Assembly: GCF_040448685.1 (NCBI RefSeq)
Contig: NZ_CP159290.1
Location: forward strand, 2,480,001-2,544,000
Length of the DNA stretch: 64,000 nt
Source: Cellulosimicrobium sp. ES-005
GTDB lineage: Bacteria > Actinomycetota > Actinomycetes > Actinomycetales > Cellulomonadaceae
Direction: 5' to 3'
A model generated the notes under the pieces. The model worked only from the letters and a program-made list of their open reading frames with translations. It had not been told where the DNA came from and did no database searches. Numbering within the stretch: the first letter of the stretch is position 1; each line of letters opens with the position of its first letter. Positions 14,419 to 23,086 of this stretch are shown piece by piece. A program made the translations under genes and the position numbers.

Positions 14419-15123
14419 TCAGCGCACCGCCAGGAGCGCGTCGTGGGTGTCCGACGGGTCGAGCGCGACGCACGCGTCGTCGCCGACGAGGAGGCCGCGG
14501 GCGCCGGTCCGCGCGACGAGGTCCGGGTCGTGCGTGGCGAGGACGACCGCGACGCCGCTGCGCGCGTCGTCCACGAGCAGGCCCGCGAGACGCTCGCGCA
14601 TCCCGGGGTCGAGGCGCTGCTCGGGCTCGTCGAGCACGAGCAGCTCGCGGGGCCGCACCAGCCCGGACGCGAGGAGGAAGCGGCGCCGCTGGCCCGACGA
14701 GAGCGCCGACGGCAGCGACGCCGCCTGCTCCGCGATCCCGAACCGCTCCAGGAGCCCGTCCACGGCCGCCCCCGCGCCCACCACGCCGTGGCCGCGCGCG
14801 ACGAGGACGAGGTGCTCGCGCACCGTGAGCGCGGGGAAGAACGCGTCGTCGTCGAGCACGCCCGCGACGCGGGCGCGGAAGCCCCGCTCGCGCTCGTCCA
14901 CGTCCCGACCGAAGGCGCGCACCGTGCCGCCGAGCGGTGGCTGCAGGCCGATCACCGTGCGCAGGAGCGTCGACTTCCCGCTGCCGTTCGCGCCGATGAC
15001 GACGACCAGCTCGCCGGGGTGCACCGTGAGGTCGACCGGCGCGCACACGGCCACGTCGGCGTAGCCGACGCGCAGGGCGCGCGCCTCCAGCACGGGGGCG
15101 GGCGCCGGTGCGGGAGCCACCAC
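14419..15123 (-). CDS. ABC transporter ATP-binding protein paired with the DUF6297-like permease
   Basis: 234 aa. Walker A GANGSGKST, a Q-loop region around VAGVLDDDAF, a modified signature LSSGQRRR, Walker B LLVLDEPEQRLD and switch His in VLATHD. The D-loop reads EQRLDPG, in place of the common TSALD/NGLD form. It starts at GTG GTG only two bases past the ribF stop, suggesting read-through transcription from ribF. A short Pro-Ala-rich N-terminus precedes the domain. Confidence 0.88.
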   Translation of the reverse strand: MVAPAPAPAPVLEARALRVGYADVAVCAPVDLTVHPGELVVVIGANGSGKSTLLRTVIGLQPPLGGTVRAFGRDVDERERGFRARVAGVLDDDAFFPALTVREHLVLVARGHGVVGAGAAVDGLLERFGIAEQAASLPSALSSGQRRRFLLASGLVRPRELLVLDEPEQRLDPGMRERLAGLLVDDARSGVAVVLATHDPDLVARTGARGLLVGDDACVALDPSDTHDALLAVR

Positions 15124-15125
15124 GG

Positions 15126-16160
15126 TCAGGCCCCCGACGTCGGCGCGGCCGGCTCCCCGCCCGTGCCGGCGAGGATCTCGCGGGCGCGGGCGACGTCGTC
15201 GTGCATCTGGGCGACGAGCGGCTCGATCCCGTCGAAGCGCAGCGTCGGGCGCAGGCGCTCGACCAGCTCGAGGACGACGTCCTCGTCGTACAGGTCGAGG
15301 TCGGCCCGGTCGAGGACGTAGGCCTCCACGCGACGTTCGACGCCGTCGAACGTCGGGTTGGTGCCGATGGAGATCGCGGCCGGGAGCCGGACGTCGGCGT
15401 GCCGGGGGTCGGCACCCGCGAGCTGCGGGCGCTCCAGCCAGCCCGCGTACACGCCGTCGGCCGGGACCATGCCGCTGATCGCGCCGAGGTTCGCCGTCGG
15501 GAAGCCGAGCTCGCGGCCCCGGGCGTCGCCGTGCACGACCGTGCCCCGCACGCGGTGCGCTCGGCCGAGGATGCGGGCCGCCTCGCGCACGTCGCCCGCC
15601 GCGAGCAGCGCCCGCACGCCCGTGGAGGACCAGCGCACCTGCGAGTCGCCCGGCGTCGCCTCGTCCGTGACGGGCACGCCCTGGTGCTGCCCGACGTCGT
15701 CGATCGCCACGACCTCGAACCCGAACCGCGACCCGAGCTCGATCATCGTCTCGATCGTCCCCGCGTTGTCGCGGCCGAAGCGCACGTCATGCCCCACGAC
15801 GACCGTCCCCACCCGGAGCCCGTCGACGAGGTACGTGCGCACGAACTCCTCCGGGGTCTGGCGCGCGAACTCGAGCGTGTACTCGACGAGGAGGACGGCG
15901 TCCAGGCCCGTCGCCGCGAGCAGCTCGACCCGGTCGGCGATGCCCGTGATGAGCTCCGGCGCGCTCTCGGGGCGGTGCACGACCGCGGGGTGCGGGTGGA
16001 AGGTCACGGCGACCGCCCGCGCGTCGCGCGAGCGGGCGAGGTCGACGATCCGCCCGAGCACCTGGGCGTGGCCGCGGTGGACGCCGTCGAAGTTGCCGAT
16101 CGTCACGACGGACGGGCCGAAACCCGGGGGAACCTGGCTCAGGTCCGTCCACAGGTGCAC
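15126..16160 (-). CDS. ribF: Bifunctional riboflavin kinase / FAD synthetase
   Basis: Converts riboflavin to FMN and then FAD. The 344-aa protein has the N-terminal nucleotidyltransferase domain (VVTIGNFDGVHRGH, TFHPHP, GHDVRFGRDNAG, SSTGVR) and the C-terminal riboflavin kinase domain (RGTVVHGDARGRELGFPTANL, DGVYAGWL, SIGTNPTFDG). GTG start after GGAGGAG. No FMN riboswitch is possible in the 106-nt gap from truB. The truB-ribF order is standard; normally rpsO follows, but here an ABC module does. Confidence 0.97.
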   Translation of the reverse strand: MHLWTDLSQVPPGFGPSVVTIGNFDGVHRGHAQVLGRIVDLARSRDARAVAVTFHPHPAVVHRPESAPELITGIADRVELLAATGLDAVLLVEYTLEFARQTPEEFVRTYLVDGLRVGTVVVGHDVRFGRDNAGTIETMIELGSRFGFEVVAIDDVGQHQGVPVTDEATPGDSQVRWSSTGVRALLAAGDVREAARILGRAHRVRGTVVHGDARGRELGFPTANLGAISGMVPADGVYAGWLERPQLAGADPRHADVRLPAAISIGTNPTFDGVERRVEAYVLDRADLDLYDEDVVLELVERLRPTLRFDGIEPLVAQMHDDVARAREILAGTGGEPAAPTSGA

Positions 16161-16266
16161 GCGAGAACTCCTCCGGTGAGGGGGCGGGTCGGGCGCGCCG
16201 GCAGGGAGTCGTCGGCGCCGCTGGACAAGACTGCCACGCCCCGGCCCCGACGCCGAACCGAGGACG

Positions 16267-17247
16267 TCAGGCGGGCGCCAGGACCAGCACGGGCTTCGCG
16301 AGGTCGGCGCCGCCGCGGCGTGTGTCCTCGACGAGCGCGACGAGCTCGCCCGCCGGGGAGATCGCCGCCGCCGTGCCCCGCGTCCCCGTCGCCGGGATCC
16401 ACTGCCCGTACGACAGGGCCGTGGCCTCCTGCGCCGTGAGGTCGCGCACGGGGAACGTCGCGCGCGCCGCCTCGGCGAGCGGCAGGGTCGCGAGGACGCC
16501 GTCGCGGTCGGCCTGTGCCTCGAGCTCCTCGAGCGTCGAGGCGACGTCGAGCCCGTACCCGCCGACGCGCGTGCGCCGCAGGGCCGTGAGGTGCCCGCCC
16601 ACGCCGAGCGCGGCACCGAGGTCGCGGGCGAGCGCCCGGACGTAGGTGCCGGACGAGACGGTCACGGCGACGTCCACGTCCAGGGCGGGGGGCGCGCCGT
16701 CGGACGCCTCCCCCGGGCCCGCCGGGCGCACGTCGAGGACCTCGAAGCGCGAGACGACGACGGGCCGCGCCGCGAGGGCGACGTCCTCGCCCGCCCGGGC
16801 GCGCGCGTACGCCCGCTTCCCGTCGACCTTGATCGCGCTCACCGTGCTCGGCACCTGGAGGATCTCGCCCGTGAGGTCCGCGATCGCGCGGTCGAGGTCC
16901 GCGCGCCCGACGCCCGACGCGTCGGCGCGCGCGACGAGTTCGCCCTCGGCGTCGTCGGTCGTCGTGCTCGCGCCGAGCCGGATCGTCGCGTCGTAGTCCT
17001 TGTCCGCGCCGACGACGTACGTGAGGAGCTTCGTCGCCCGGCCGACCCCGAGCACGAGGACGCCCGTCGCCATCGGGTCGAGCGTGCCCGCGTGCCCGAC
17101 CTTGCGCGTACCGGCGAGCCGGCGGCCTCGACCGACGACGTCGTGGCTCGTCCAGCCGCCCGGCTTGTCGACGACGACGAGACCGTCGGGTGCGGTGGGC
17201 CGGCGCGGGGCCGTCGTGCGGGGTCGTCCCGAGCGCGACTCGGTCAT
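16267..17247 (-). CDS. truB: tRNA pseudouridine(55) synthase
   Basis: Makes pseudouridine 55 in the T-loop of tRNAs. The 326-aa protein has VVDKPGGWTSHDVV, the catalytic Asp in GHAGTLDPMATGVL, the YDATIRLG segment, the PSTVSAIKVDGKRAY motif and a C-terminal PUA-like domain. The ATG overlaps the stop of the upstream TetR gene (ATGA), so in this genome truB is translationally coupled to a drug-efflux repressor instead of following rbfA directly. Longer in-frame starts up to 17301 lie inside the TetR gene and are disfavoured. Confidence 0.96.
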   Translation of the reverse strand: MTESRSGRPRTTAPRRPTAPDGLVVVDKPGGWTSHDVVGRGRRLAGTRKVGHAGTLDPMATGVLVLGVGRATKLLTYVVGADKDYDATIRLGASTTTDDAEGELVARADASGVGRADLDRAIADLTGEILQVPSTVSAIKVDGKRAYARARAGEDVALAARPVVVSRFEVLDVRPAGPGEASDGAPPALDVDVAVTVSSGTYVRALARDLGAALGVGGHLTALRRTRVGGYGLDVASTLEELEAQADRDGVLATLPLAEAARATFPVRDLTAQEATALSYGQWIPATGTRGTAAAISPAGELVALVEDTRRGGADLAKPVLVLAPA

Positions 17248-17834
17248 CGTGCCTGCTCCGTCGCGACCCGCCGCAGGGCGGCCGAGGGGTCGATCGTGCA
17301 CCGCACGAGCATCGCCAGCGACGGGTCGTCGTCGGCGTGCGCGTCGGCCTGGAGCGCGAAGAGCGTGTTGAGGAGCATGCCCTGCGCCACGAAGTCGCGT
17401 GCCTCGACGTCGCTCGCACCGGTGCGCGCGCGGTAGAGGTCGAACGACCGCGCCAGCACCTCGCGCCCCCGCGATCCGAGCACGGGGTCCGAGCCGAGGA
17501 CGAAGCCGTGCATGAGGACCCGGAGCTGGTCGGGGTCGGCGACGAGGCGCGTGTAGGCCTCGACCATCGCGGCCTTCGCGTCAGGACCGGGCCGAACGGC
17601 CTCGAACCGCGCGAGGACCTCCGTCGCGATGCGGTCGAACACCTCGCGGAACAGCTCCTCCTTGGTCCCGAAGAGCCGGACCACGTACGGCTGGGAGACG
17701 TTCGCGGCGCGCGCCACCTGGTCGGTGCTCGTGCCCGCGTAGCCGCCCTCGGCGAACACCGCCGTCGCGGCGTCGAGGATCTGCTCGCGACGCTCGTCGC
17801 GCGTCATGCGCCGGGTCGGGACGTCGGGACTCAT
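17244..17834 (-). CDS. TetR-family repressor of the divergent efflux pump
   Basis: 196 aa. The N-terminal DNA-binding domain (about residues 10-58) reads RREQILDAATAVFAEGGYAGTS then VARAANVSQPYVVRLFGTKEELF. The C-terminal ligand domain is helical, with an ADAHADDDPS loop near residue 160. It is divergent from a 14-span MFS gene across 75 nt that hold a perfect palindrome inside the pump promoter, so it very probably represses the pump and itself. A TAACCT -10 box sits seven bases before the ATG, suggesting a leaderless mRNA that also carries truB. Confidence 0.93.
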   Translation of the reverse strand: MSPDVPTRRMTRDERREQILDAATAVFAEGGYAGTSTDQVARAANVSQPYVVRLFGTKEELFREVFDRIATEVLARFEAVRPGPDAKAAMVEAYTRLVADPDQLRVLMHGFVLGSDPVLGSRGREVLARSFDLYRARTGASDVEARDFVAQGMLLNTLFALQADAHADDDPSLAMLVRCTIDPSAALRRVATEQAR

Positions 17835-17841
17835 GGTTGAC

Positions 17842-17847
17842 AGGTTA
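17842..17847 (-). promoter_or_regulatory. Putative -10 box of the tetR-truB transcript (leaderless)
   Basis: TAACCT on the minus strand, 7 nt before the TetR ATG, overlapping both the pump's -35 box and the left arm of the operator. One repressor dimer could therefore block both directions. Confidence 0.5.
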
Positions 17848-17859
17848 TCAGTCGATAAC
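17844..17859. promoter_or_regulatory. TetR operator candidate 1
   Basis: Perfect inverted repeat GTTATC-AGTC-GATAAC of 16 bp in the spacer of the efflux promoter. It is strikingly AT-rich for this genome. Confidence 0.75.
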
Positions 17860-17873
17860 TAGCGTTCGTCGGG

Positions 17874-17896
17874 TAGTAATCAATCAATGCTTACTA
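17874..17896. promoter_or_regulatory. TetR operator candidate 2
   Basis: Inverted repeat TAGTAA-N11-TTACTA, just downstream of the pump's -10 box and before its ribosome site. It has the size of a TetR operator but differs in sequence from candidate 1, so it may bind another factor. Confidence 0.5.
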
Positions 17897-17909
17897 GCCG
17901 GAGGATGCC

Positions 17910-19382
17910 ATGTCCGTCTCCCCGCCCGACGCCGTCGCCCGCGACGACGAGCACCTCGCCACCGTCGCGGAGCCGTCGCCGTCCGCCGCGCACGCCCCGC
18001 CCGAGGCGGGCCCGCGGCGCGCGCGGCCGGTCGCGCTCGCACTCGTCGCCGCCTCGCTCCCGATGTTCATGGCGACGCTCGACAACCTCGTCGTCACCGG
18101 CGCGCTCCCCGTGATCTCCGCGGCGCTGCGCCCGACGGTCGAGGAGCTGCAGTGGTTCGTCAACGCGTACACGCTCACCTTCGCCGCGCTCATGCTGCCC
18201 GCGGCCGCGCTCGGAGACCGGTTCGGTCGCCGCCGGGTGTTCGTGGCCGGGATCGCGCTCTTCACGCTCGCGTCGGCGGGGGCAGCCCTGGCGTCCACCC
18301 CGGGCGCGCTCGTCGCGGCCCGTGCGGTGCAGGGCGCAGGAGCCGCCGCGATCCTCCCGCTCTCCCTGGCCCTGCTGGTGGGCGCGGTGCCGCCGGCGCG
18401 ACGCGCCCTCGCGATCGGCGTCTGGAGCGGCGTCTCCGGCCTCGGCGTGGCGCTCGGCCCGCTCGTCGGCGGCGCCGTCGTCGAGGGACTGAGCTGGGAG
18501 GCGATCTTCTGGCTCAACGTCCCGGTCGCGCTCGTCGCCGTCCCGCTCGTCCTCGCCGGGCTGCGCGAGACCTTCGGGCGGCGCCAGCCGTTCGACGTGC
18601 CCGGGCTGCTGCTCGCGGGCAGCGGGATCCTCCTCGCGGTGTGGGGCATCGTCGACGCCGAGCGGCGCGGCTGGGGCTCGGGGGCCACGATCGCCACGCT
18701 CTCCCTCGCGACGGCCCTTCTCGTGCTCTTCGTCGTCCACGAGTCGCGCACGGCGCACCCCCTCGTGCCGCTGCGGCTGTTCCGCTCGCGGAGCTTCAGC
18801 GCGGCGAACGTCGCGAGCCTCGCGTTCGCGGTCGGGATGTTCGGCGCCGTCTTCCTGCTCACGCAGTTTCTGCAGGTCGGGCTGGGCTTCTCCCCCCTCG
18901 AGGCCGGCGTCCGCACCCTCCCCTGGACGGCCGCACCGATGGTCGTGGCACCGCTCGCGGGCGCTCTCGCGGGCCGCCTCGGCACCCGTCCGCTCGTCGT
19001 CGGCGGCCTCGTGCTCCAGGCGGCGGCGCTCGGCTGGATGGCCGCGCTCGTCGGGTCCGGGACGTCCTACGCCGCGCTCGTCCCGGCGTTCGTCCTCGCC
19101 GGGGTGGGCATGGGCCTGACGTTCGCCCCGGTCTCGACGGCGGCGCTCGCCGGGGTGGGGGACGCCGACCACGCGACGGCGAGCGGCGTCAACGCCACCG
19201 TGCGGGAGGTCGGCGTCGCGCTCGGCGTCGCCGTCCTCACCGCCGCCTTCCTCGGCGCGGGAGGTGCGCTCACCCCTGCCGCCTTCGCCACGGGCCTCGC
19301 TCCGGCGCTGGCCCTGGGCACGGCGGTCCTCGTCGTCGCCGTCGTGGCGGGCCTCGCCATCCCGCGCGGCACAGGTCGCTGA
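17910..19382 (+). CDS. MFS multidrug efflux transporter, DHA2 (EmrB/QacA) family
   Basis: 490 aa. A 38-residue disordered N-terminus precedes about 14 membrane spans. Family motifs visible are LDNLVVTGALPVIS in span 1, LGDRFGRRRVF after span 2, RAVQGAGAAAILPLSLAL in span 4 and GPLVGGAVVEGLSWEAIFWLNVPVALVAVP in spans 5-6 (given as the family's antiporter region). The basic loop FGRRQPF is present. Proton-driven export of hydrophobic drugs is the family role; the substrate is unknown. ATG after GGAGG. The gene with its TetR is inserted between rbfA and truB. Confidence 0.93.
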   Translation: MSVSPPDAVARDDEHLATVAEPSPSAAHAPPEAGPRRARPVALALVAASLPMFMATLDNLVVTGALPVISAALRPTVEELQWFVNAYTLTFAALMLPAAALGDRFGRRRVFVAGIALFTLASAGAALASTPGALVAARAVQGAGAAAILPLSLALLVGAVPPARRALAIGVWSGVSGLGVALGPLVGGAVVEGLSWEAIFWLNVPVALVAVPLVLAGLRETFGRRQPFDVPGLLLAGSGILLAVWGIVDAERRGWGSGATIATLSLATALLVLFVVHESRTAHPLVPLRLFRSRSFSAANVASLAFAVGMFGAVFLLTQFLQVGLGFSPLEAGVRTLPWTAAPMVVAPLAGALAGRLGTRPLVVGGLVLQAAALGWMAALVGSGTSYAALVPAFVLAGVGMGLTFAPVSTAALAGVGDADHATASGVNATVREVGVALGVAVLTAAFLGAGGALTPAAFATGLAPALALGTAVLVVAVVAGLAIPRGTGR

Positions 19383-19422
19383 CCGGCGGCGCACGACGAC
19401 GGGACGCCCCGCGAGACGACGG

Positions 19423-19465
19423 TGCCCGGCCGGGGAGCGCGTGTCCGCCGCTCCCCGACCGGGCA
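19423..19465. terminator. Strong bidirectional terminator between the efflux pump and rbfA
   Basis: Two 17-nt arms (19423-19439 and 19449-19465) pair with one mismatch and a 9-nt loop. It lies between two convergent stop codons (19382 and 19489), so it can serve both. Confidence 0.85.
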
Positions 19466-19488
19466 TCGATGTCCTGTGGCGCAGGACG

Positions 19489-19929
19489 CTACGCCTCGGT
19501 GGCGCCGTCCTCCTCGCTCGTCCGGTACGGGTCCGCGTCCCCGGCGAAGGCCTTGCCCTCGCGCAGGGCCGCGAGCTCCGCGTCGCGACGGCGCGCCTCG
19601 ACGAGCGCGGCGTCGAGGTGCGCGGCCGTCTCGGGGACCGAGTCGAGGTGGAACTCGATCGTCGGCGTGAGACGGATCCCCGTCTGCTTGCCGACCTCGG
19701 ACCGGATGAGCCCCTTGGCGCTCTCCAGCGCGGCGGCCGTCCCGGCCCGCTCCTCGTCCGTGCCGTACACGGTGTAGAACACGGACGCGTTCTGCAGGTC
19801 ACCGGTGACGCGCACGTCCGTCACCGTGACGAACCCGAGCCGCGGGTCCTTGATCCGCGTGTCGAGCAGCTGCGCGACGATCTCCTTGATGCGGTCGGCG
19901 AGCTTCCTCGCCCGGGGGTGGTCGACCAT
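19489..19929 (-). CDS. rbfA: 30S ribosome-binding factor A
   Basis: Assists late maturation of the 16S rRNA 5' end and cold adaptation. 146 aa: starts [20 protein letters not shown], with [24 protein letters not shown] and the [16 protein letters not shown] core of the KH-like fold, then an acidic tail. ATG after AAAGGAAG. It follows infB after a terminator-like hairpin in a 138-nt gap. Its usual downstream neighbour truB is cut off by the efflux cassette. Confidence 0.96.
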   Translation of the reverse strand: MVDHPRARKLADRIKEIVAQLLDTRIKDPRLGFVTVTDVRVTGDLQNASVFYTVYGTDEERAGTAAALESAKGLIRSEVGKQTGIRLTPTIEFHLDSVPETAAHLDAALVEARRRDAELAALREGKAFAGDADPYRTSEEDGATEA

Positions 19930-20018
19930 GGCTTCTTCCTTTCGTGCCGAGCGTTCCGGCGACGGTCCCGACGACCGTACGCCGACGGTCCCCGTCGGCC
20001 GGGCGGGACGGGAGACGA

Positions 20019-20059
20019 ACGCCCGGGGGCGGCCACGATCCGTGACCGCCCCCGGGCGT
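20019..20059 (-). terminator. Long hairpin after infB
   Basis: Outer arms 20019-20032 and 20046-20059 pair perfectly over 14 nt, and the stem continues inward (GGCCACG against CGTGACC) with one mismatch to a 3-nt loop. It starts nine bases past the infB stop. Confidence 0.8.
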
Positions 20060-20067
20060 GACGAGCG

Positions 20068-22929
20068 TCAGGAACGCGGCTTCTCCCGCATCTCGAACGT
20101 CTCGATCGTGTCGCCGACCTGGAGGTCGTTGAACGAGCCCAGTCCGATACCGCACTCGAAGCCCTCGCGGACCTCGGTGGCGTCGTCCTTGAACCGCTTG
20201 AGCGACTCGACCGTGAGGTTGTCCCCCACGACCTTGCCGTCGCGCAGGACGCGCGCCTTGGCGTTGCGGCGGATCTCGCCCGACCGGACGATCGAACCCG
20301 CGATGTTGCCGAACTTGGAGGAGCGGAAGATCTCGCGGATCTCCGCCGTGCCCAGCTGGGCCTCCTCGTACTCCGGCTTGAGCATGCCCTTGAGCGCGGC
20401 CTCCACGTCCTCGATCGCCTGGTAGATGATCGAGTAGAAGCGGACGTCGACGCCCTCGCGCTCGGCCAGGTCCTCGACGCGCTCGCCGTACTTCACGTTG
20501 AAGCCGATGATGATCGCGTTGTCGACCGTCGCGAGGTTGACGTCGTTCTGCGTGATCGCACCGACACCGCGGTGGATGACGCGCAGCTCGACCTCGTCGC
20601 CCACGTCGATCTTGAGCAGCGCGTCCTCGAGAGCCTCGACGGCACCGGACACGTCACCCTTGAGGACGAGGTTGAGAGTCTCGACCTTGCCCTGCTGGAG
20701 CGCCTGCGTGAAGTCCTCGAGGCTGATGCGCTTGCGGCGCTTGGCCAGGAGGGCGGCGCGCTCGGCGGCCTCGCGCTTCTCGGCGATCTGGCGCGCCGTG
20801 CGCTCGTCCGGCGCCACGAGGAACGTGTCGCCCGCGCTCGGCACGGACGCGAGACCCAGCACGAGGACCGGACGGGCGGGGCCTGCCTCGGTCACGGCGT
20901 TGCCGTGCTCGTCGAACATCGCGCGGACGCGGCCGTGGGCCGTGCCGGCGACGATCGCGTCACCGACGCGCAGCGTGCCGGACTGGACGAGGACGGTCGC
21001 GACGGCGCCGCGGCCCTTGTCCAGGTTCGCCTCGATGGCGACGCCGCGAGCGTCCTTGTCGGGGTTCGCGCGCAGGTCGAGCGAGGCGTCGGCCGTGAGC
21101 AGGACGGCCTCGAGGAGGTCGTCGATGCCCATGTTCTGCTTGGCCGACACGTCGACGAACATGGTGTCGCCGCCGTACTCCTCGGCCACCAGGTTGTACT
21201 CGGTGAGCTGCTGGCGGATCTTGGCCGGGTTGGCCGACTCCTTGTCCACCTTGTTCACCGCGACGACGATCGGCACGTTCGCCGCCTGGGCGTGGTTGAG
21301 CGCCTCGATGGTCTGCGGCATCACGCCGTCGTCCGCGGCCACGACCAGGATCGCGATGTCCGTCACCTGGGCACCACGGGCACGCATGGCGGTGAACGCC
21401 TCGTGACCCGGGGTGTCGATGAAGGTGATGGCGCGGTCGGTGCCCTCGTGCTCGTGGCGCACCTGGTAGGCACCGATGTGCTGGGTGATGCCGCCGGCCT
21501 CGCCCGCGACGACGTCCGTCTGGCGGATCGCGTCGAGGAGCTTGGTCTTTCCGTGGTCGACGTGACCCATGACGGTGACGACCGGCGGACGAGCCATGAG
21601 CTCGTCGTCGCCCTCGGCCTCGAGCTCCGCGTCCAGGTCGATGTCGAAGGACCCGAGCAGCTCGCGGTCCTCCTCCTCCGCCGAGACCATCTCGATGACG
21701 TAGCCGAGCTCGGCCGCGAGCGTGCCGAACGTGTCCTCGTCGAGCGACTGCGTCGCGGTCGCCATCTCACCGAGGTGGAAGAGGACCGTGACGAGGCTCG
21801 CGGGGTTCGCGTCGATCTTGTCCGCGAAGTCGTTCAGGGACGAGCCGTGCCGCAGTCGCACGACGGTCGAGCCGTTCCCGCGGGGAACCTGCACGCCGCC
21901 GAGCGACGGCGCCTGCATCTGCTCGAACTCCTGGCGCTTCGCGCGCTTCGACTTGCGCCCGCGCACGGGACGGCCGCCGGCGCGCCCGAAGGCGCCCTGC
22001 GTGGAGCCGCGACCCGCGCCGCCGCGACCGCCGCCACCGGGACGACCGGCGAAGCCGCCGCCGCCACCGGGCGCGCCGCCACCACCGGGACGACCGCCGA
22101 AGCCGCCACCGCCGCCACGACCGCCGCCGCCACCGCCGGGACGACCGCCGGGAGCGGGACGCTCGCCGGGGCGACCGATCGAGGTGCGGCCGGGCATCAT
22201 GCCCGGGTTCGGGCGCGGGCCACCGGGACGCGGAGCGGGACGGGGGCCACCCGGGCGGGGGCCGCCCGGACGCTCGCCCGACGCCGCCGCGGCACCCTCG
22301 GCGCGCTCGGGACGCGCGCCGGGCCGGGGCATGCCCTGGCTGGACGCGAAGGGGTTGTTGCCCGGGCGCGGGGCGCCCGGACGCGGGCCGCCACCCTGCC
22401 GGGGCATGCCCTGGCTGGAGGCGAACGGGTTGTTGCCCGGGCGCGGGGCACCGGGGCGCGCGCCCGAGCCACCCGGACGGGGGGCGGGCGCGTTCGTGCC
22501 GCCGCCCGGCTTGGGCGTGGCGGTGGGCTTCTGGGGCGCCGGGCGCTCGGCCGCGGGGGCCTGGGGCGCCGGAGCCTTCGGTGCCGGCGCGGCGGGCGCC
22601 GGGGCCTGAGGTGCCTTCGCGGGCTCGGCCGGGGCCGGGGCCGCCGACCGGGGCGCGGGAGCCTCCGCCTTCGGCGCGGCCGGCTCGGCCTTCGCCTCGG
22701 GCTTCGGGGCCGGCTTCGGCGCGGCCGGGCGCGCGGCGGGTGCCGCCGCGGGCTTGCTCGCGGCGCCGCCCCCGGCGGGGAAGGCGTCGCGCAGCTTGCG
22801 GACCACCGGTGGCTCGATGGTCGAGGATGCCGAGCGGACGAACTCACCGAGCTCCGTCAGCTTGGTCATGATGGTCTTGCTCTCCACCCCGAGCTCCTTC
22901 GCGAGCTCGTAGACGCGGACCTTTGCCAC
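20068..22929 (-). CDS. infB: Translation initiation factor IF-2
   Basis: 953 aa. An IF2_N domain (residues 1-50) is followed by an Ala/Pro/Lys-rich and then Gly/Arg/Pro-rich low-complexity region (about 50-330), including (Gly)n-Arg-Gly stretches. The GTPase motifs near residue 450 onward are [22 protein letters not shown] and SAK, followed by domains II-IV. IF-2 places initiator tRNA on the 30S subunit. Starts at GTG ([10 protein letters not shown]) after GGAGAG. A 25-residue unit containing [13 protein letters not shown] occurs twice, from an in-frame 75-bp tandem duplication near 22329-22465. Confidence 0.97.
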   Translation of the reverse strand: MAKVRVYELAKELGVESKTIMTKLTELGEFVRSASSTIEPPVVRKLRDAFPAGGGAASKPAAAPAARPAAPKPAPKPEAKAEPAAPKAEAPAPRSAAPAPAEPAKAPQAPAPAAPAPKAPAPQAPAAERPAPQKPTATPKPGGGTNAPAPRPGGSGARPGAPRPGNNPFASSQGMPRQGGGPRPGAPRPGNNPFASSQGMPRPGARPERAEGAAAASGERPGGPRPGGPRPAPRPGGPRPNPGMMPGRTSIGRPGERPAPGGRPGGGGGGRGGGGGFGGRPGGGGAPGGGGGFAGRPGGGGRGGAGRGSTQGAFGRAGGRPVRGRKSKRAKRQEFEQMQAPSLGGVQVPRGNGSTVVRLRHGSSLNDFADKIDANPASLVTVLFHLGEMATATQSLDEDTFGTLAAELGYVIEMVSAEEEDRELLGSFDIDLDAELEAEGDDELMARPPVVTVMGHVDHGKTKLLDAIRQTDVVAGEAGGITQHIGAYQVRHEHEGTDRAITFIDTPGHEAFTAMRARGAQVTDIAILVVAADDGVMPQTIEALNHAQAANVPIVVAVNKVDKESANPAKIRQQLTEYNLVAEEYGGDTMFVDVSAKQNMGIDDLLEAVLLTADASLDLRANPDKDARGVAIEANLDKGRGAVATVLVQSGTLRVGDAIVAGTAHGRVRAMFDEHGNAVTEAGPARPVLVLGLASVPSAGDTFLVAPDERTARQIAEKREAAERAALLAKRRKRISLEDFTQALQQGKVETLNLVLKGDVSGAVEALEDALLKIDVGDEVELRVIHRGVGAITQNDVNLATVDNAIIIGFNVKYGERVEDLAEREGVDVRFYSIIYQAIEDVEAALKGMLKPEYEEAQLGTAEIREIFRSSKFGNIAGSIVRSGEIRRNAKARVLRDGKVVGDNLTVESLKRFKDDATEVREGFECGIGLGSFNDLQVGDTIETFEMREKPRS
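22329..22465 (-). repeat. 75-bp period tandem duplication within infB
   Basis: The stretch beginning GCATGCCCTGGCTGGA at 22329 recurs at 22404 with few differences, and both copies run on into the GTTGTTGCCCGGGCGCGGGG segment. The unit encodes 25 residues of the disordered IF-2 linker, so the reading frame is kept. Confidence 0.75.
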
Positions 22930-22971
22930 AACTCTCCTGTCTCGGCCCGTCCCGGACAGGGAGGACCGTCG

Positions 22972-23014
22972 TTAGTGCTGGGTGCTCATCGCTGGGTACT
23001 CATCGGGTGCCCAT
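22972..23014 (-). other. Three linked mini-ORFs in the infB leader
   Basis: On the minus strand three very short ORFs run head to tail: ATG-GGC-ACC-CGA-TGA (23014-23000), ATG-AGT-ACC-CAG-CGA-TGA (23003-22986) and ATG-AGC-ACC-CAG-CAC-TAA (22989-22972). Each is joined to the next by an ATGA overlap. They derive from a threefold repeat of GATGRGYACCC. No strong ribosome site precedes them, so translation is unproven. They lie 43 nt before the infB start, in a leader where CTCCCTGTC can pair with GACAGGAG over the infB ribosome site. Confidence 0.35.
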
Positions 23015-23054
23015 CGGCTTCTAACCCGCTTCCTTGTCGACGTGTCGTGCAGTG

Positions 23055-23075
23055 CGGCCCCCGGGGACGGGGCCG
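23055..23075 (-). terminator. Hairpin after ylxR
   Basis: Arms CGGCCCC (23055-23061) and GGGGCCG (23069-23075), 11 nt beyond the ylxR stop. It is short, so probably only a partial terminator ahead of infB. Confidence 0.4.
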
Positions 23076-23086
23076 TGACGCATGGC

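Larger units (their letters stand above)
17837..17865 (+). promoter_or_regulatory. Promoter of the MFS efflux gene
   Basis: TTGACA (17837-17842), a 17-nt spacer and TAGCGT (17860-17865), ending 44 nt before the ATG at 17910. The spacer is almost entirely filled by the perfect palindrome at 17844-17859. Confidence 0.75.

Noticed and set aside
16161-16266. FMN riboswitch before ribF
   Set aside because: The 106-nt gap lacks the conserved RFN element boxes, and ribF lies in a run of genes downstream of truB.
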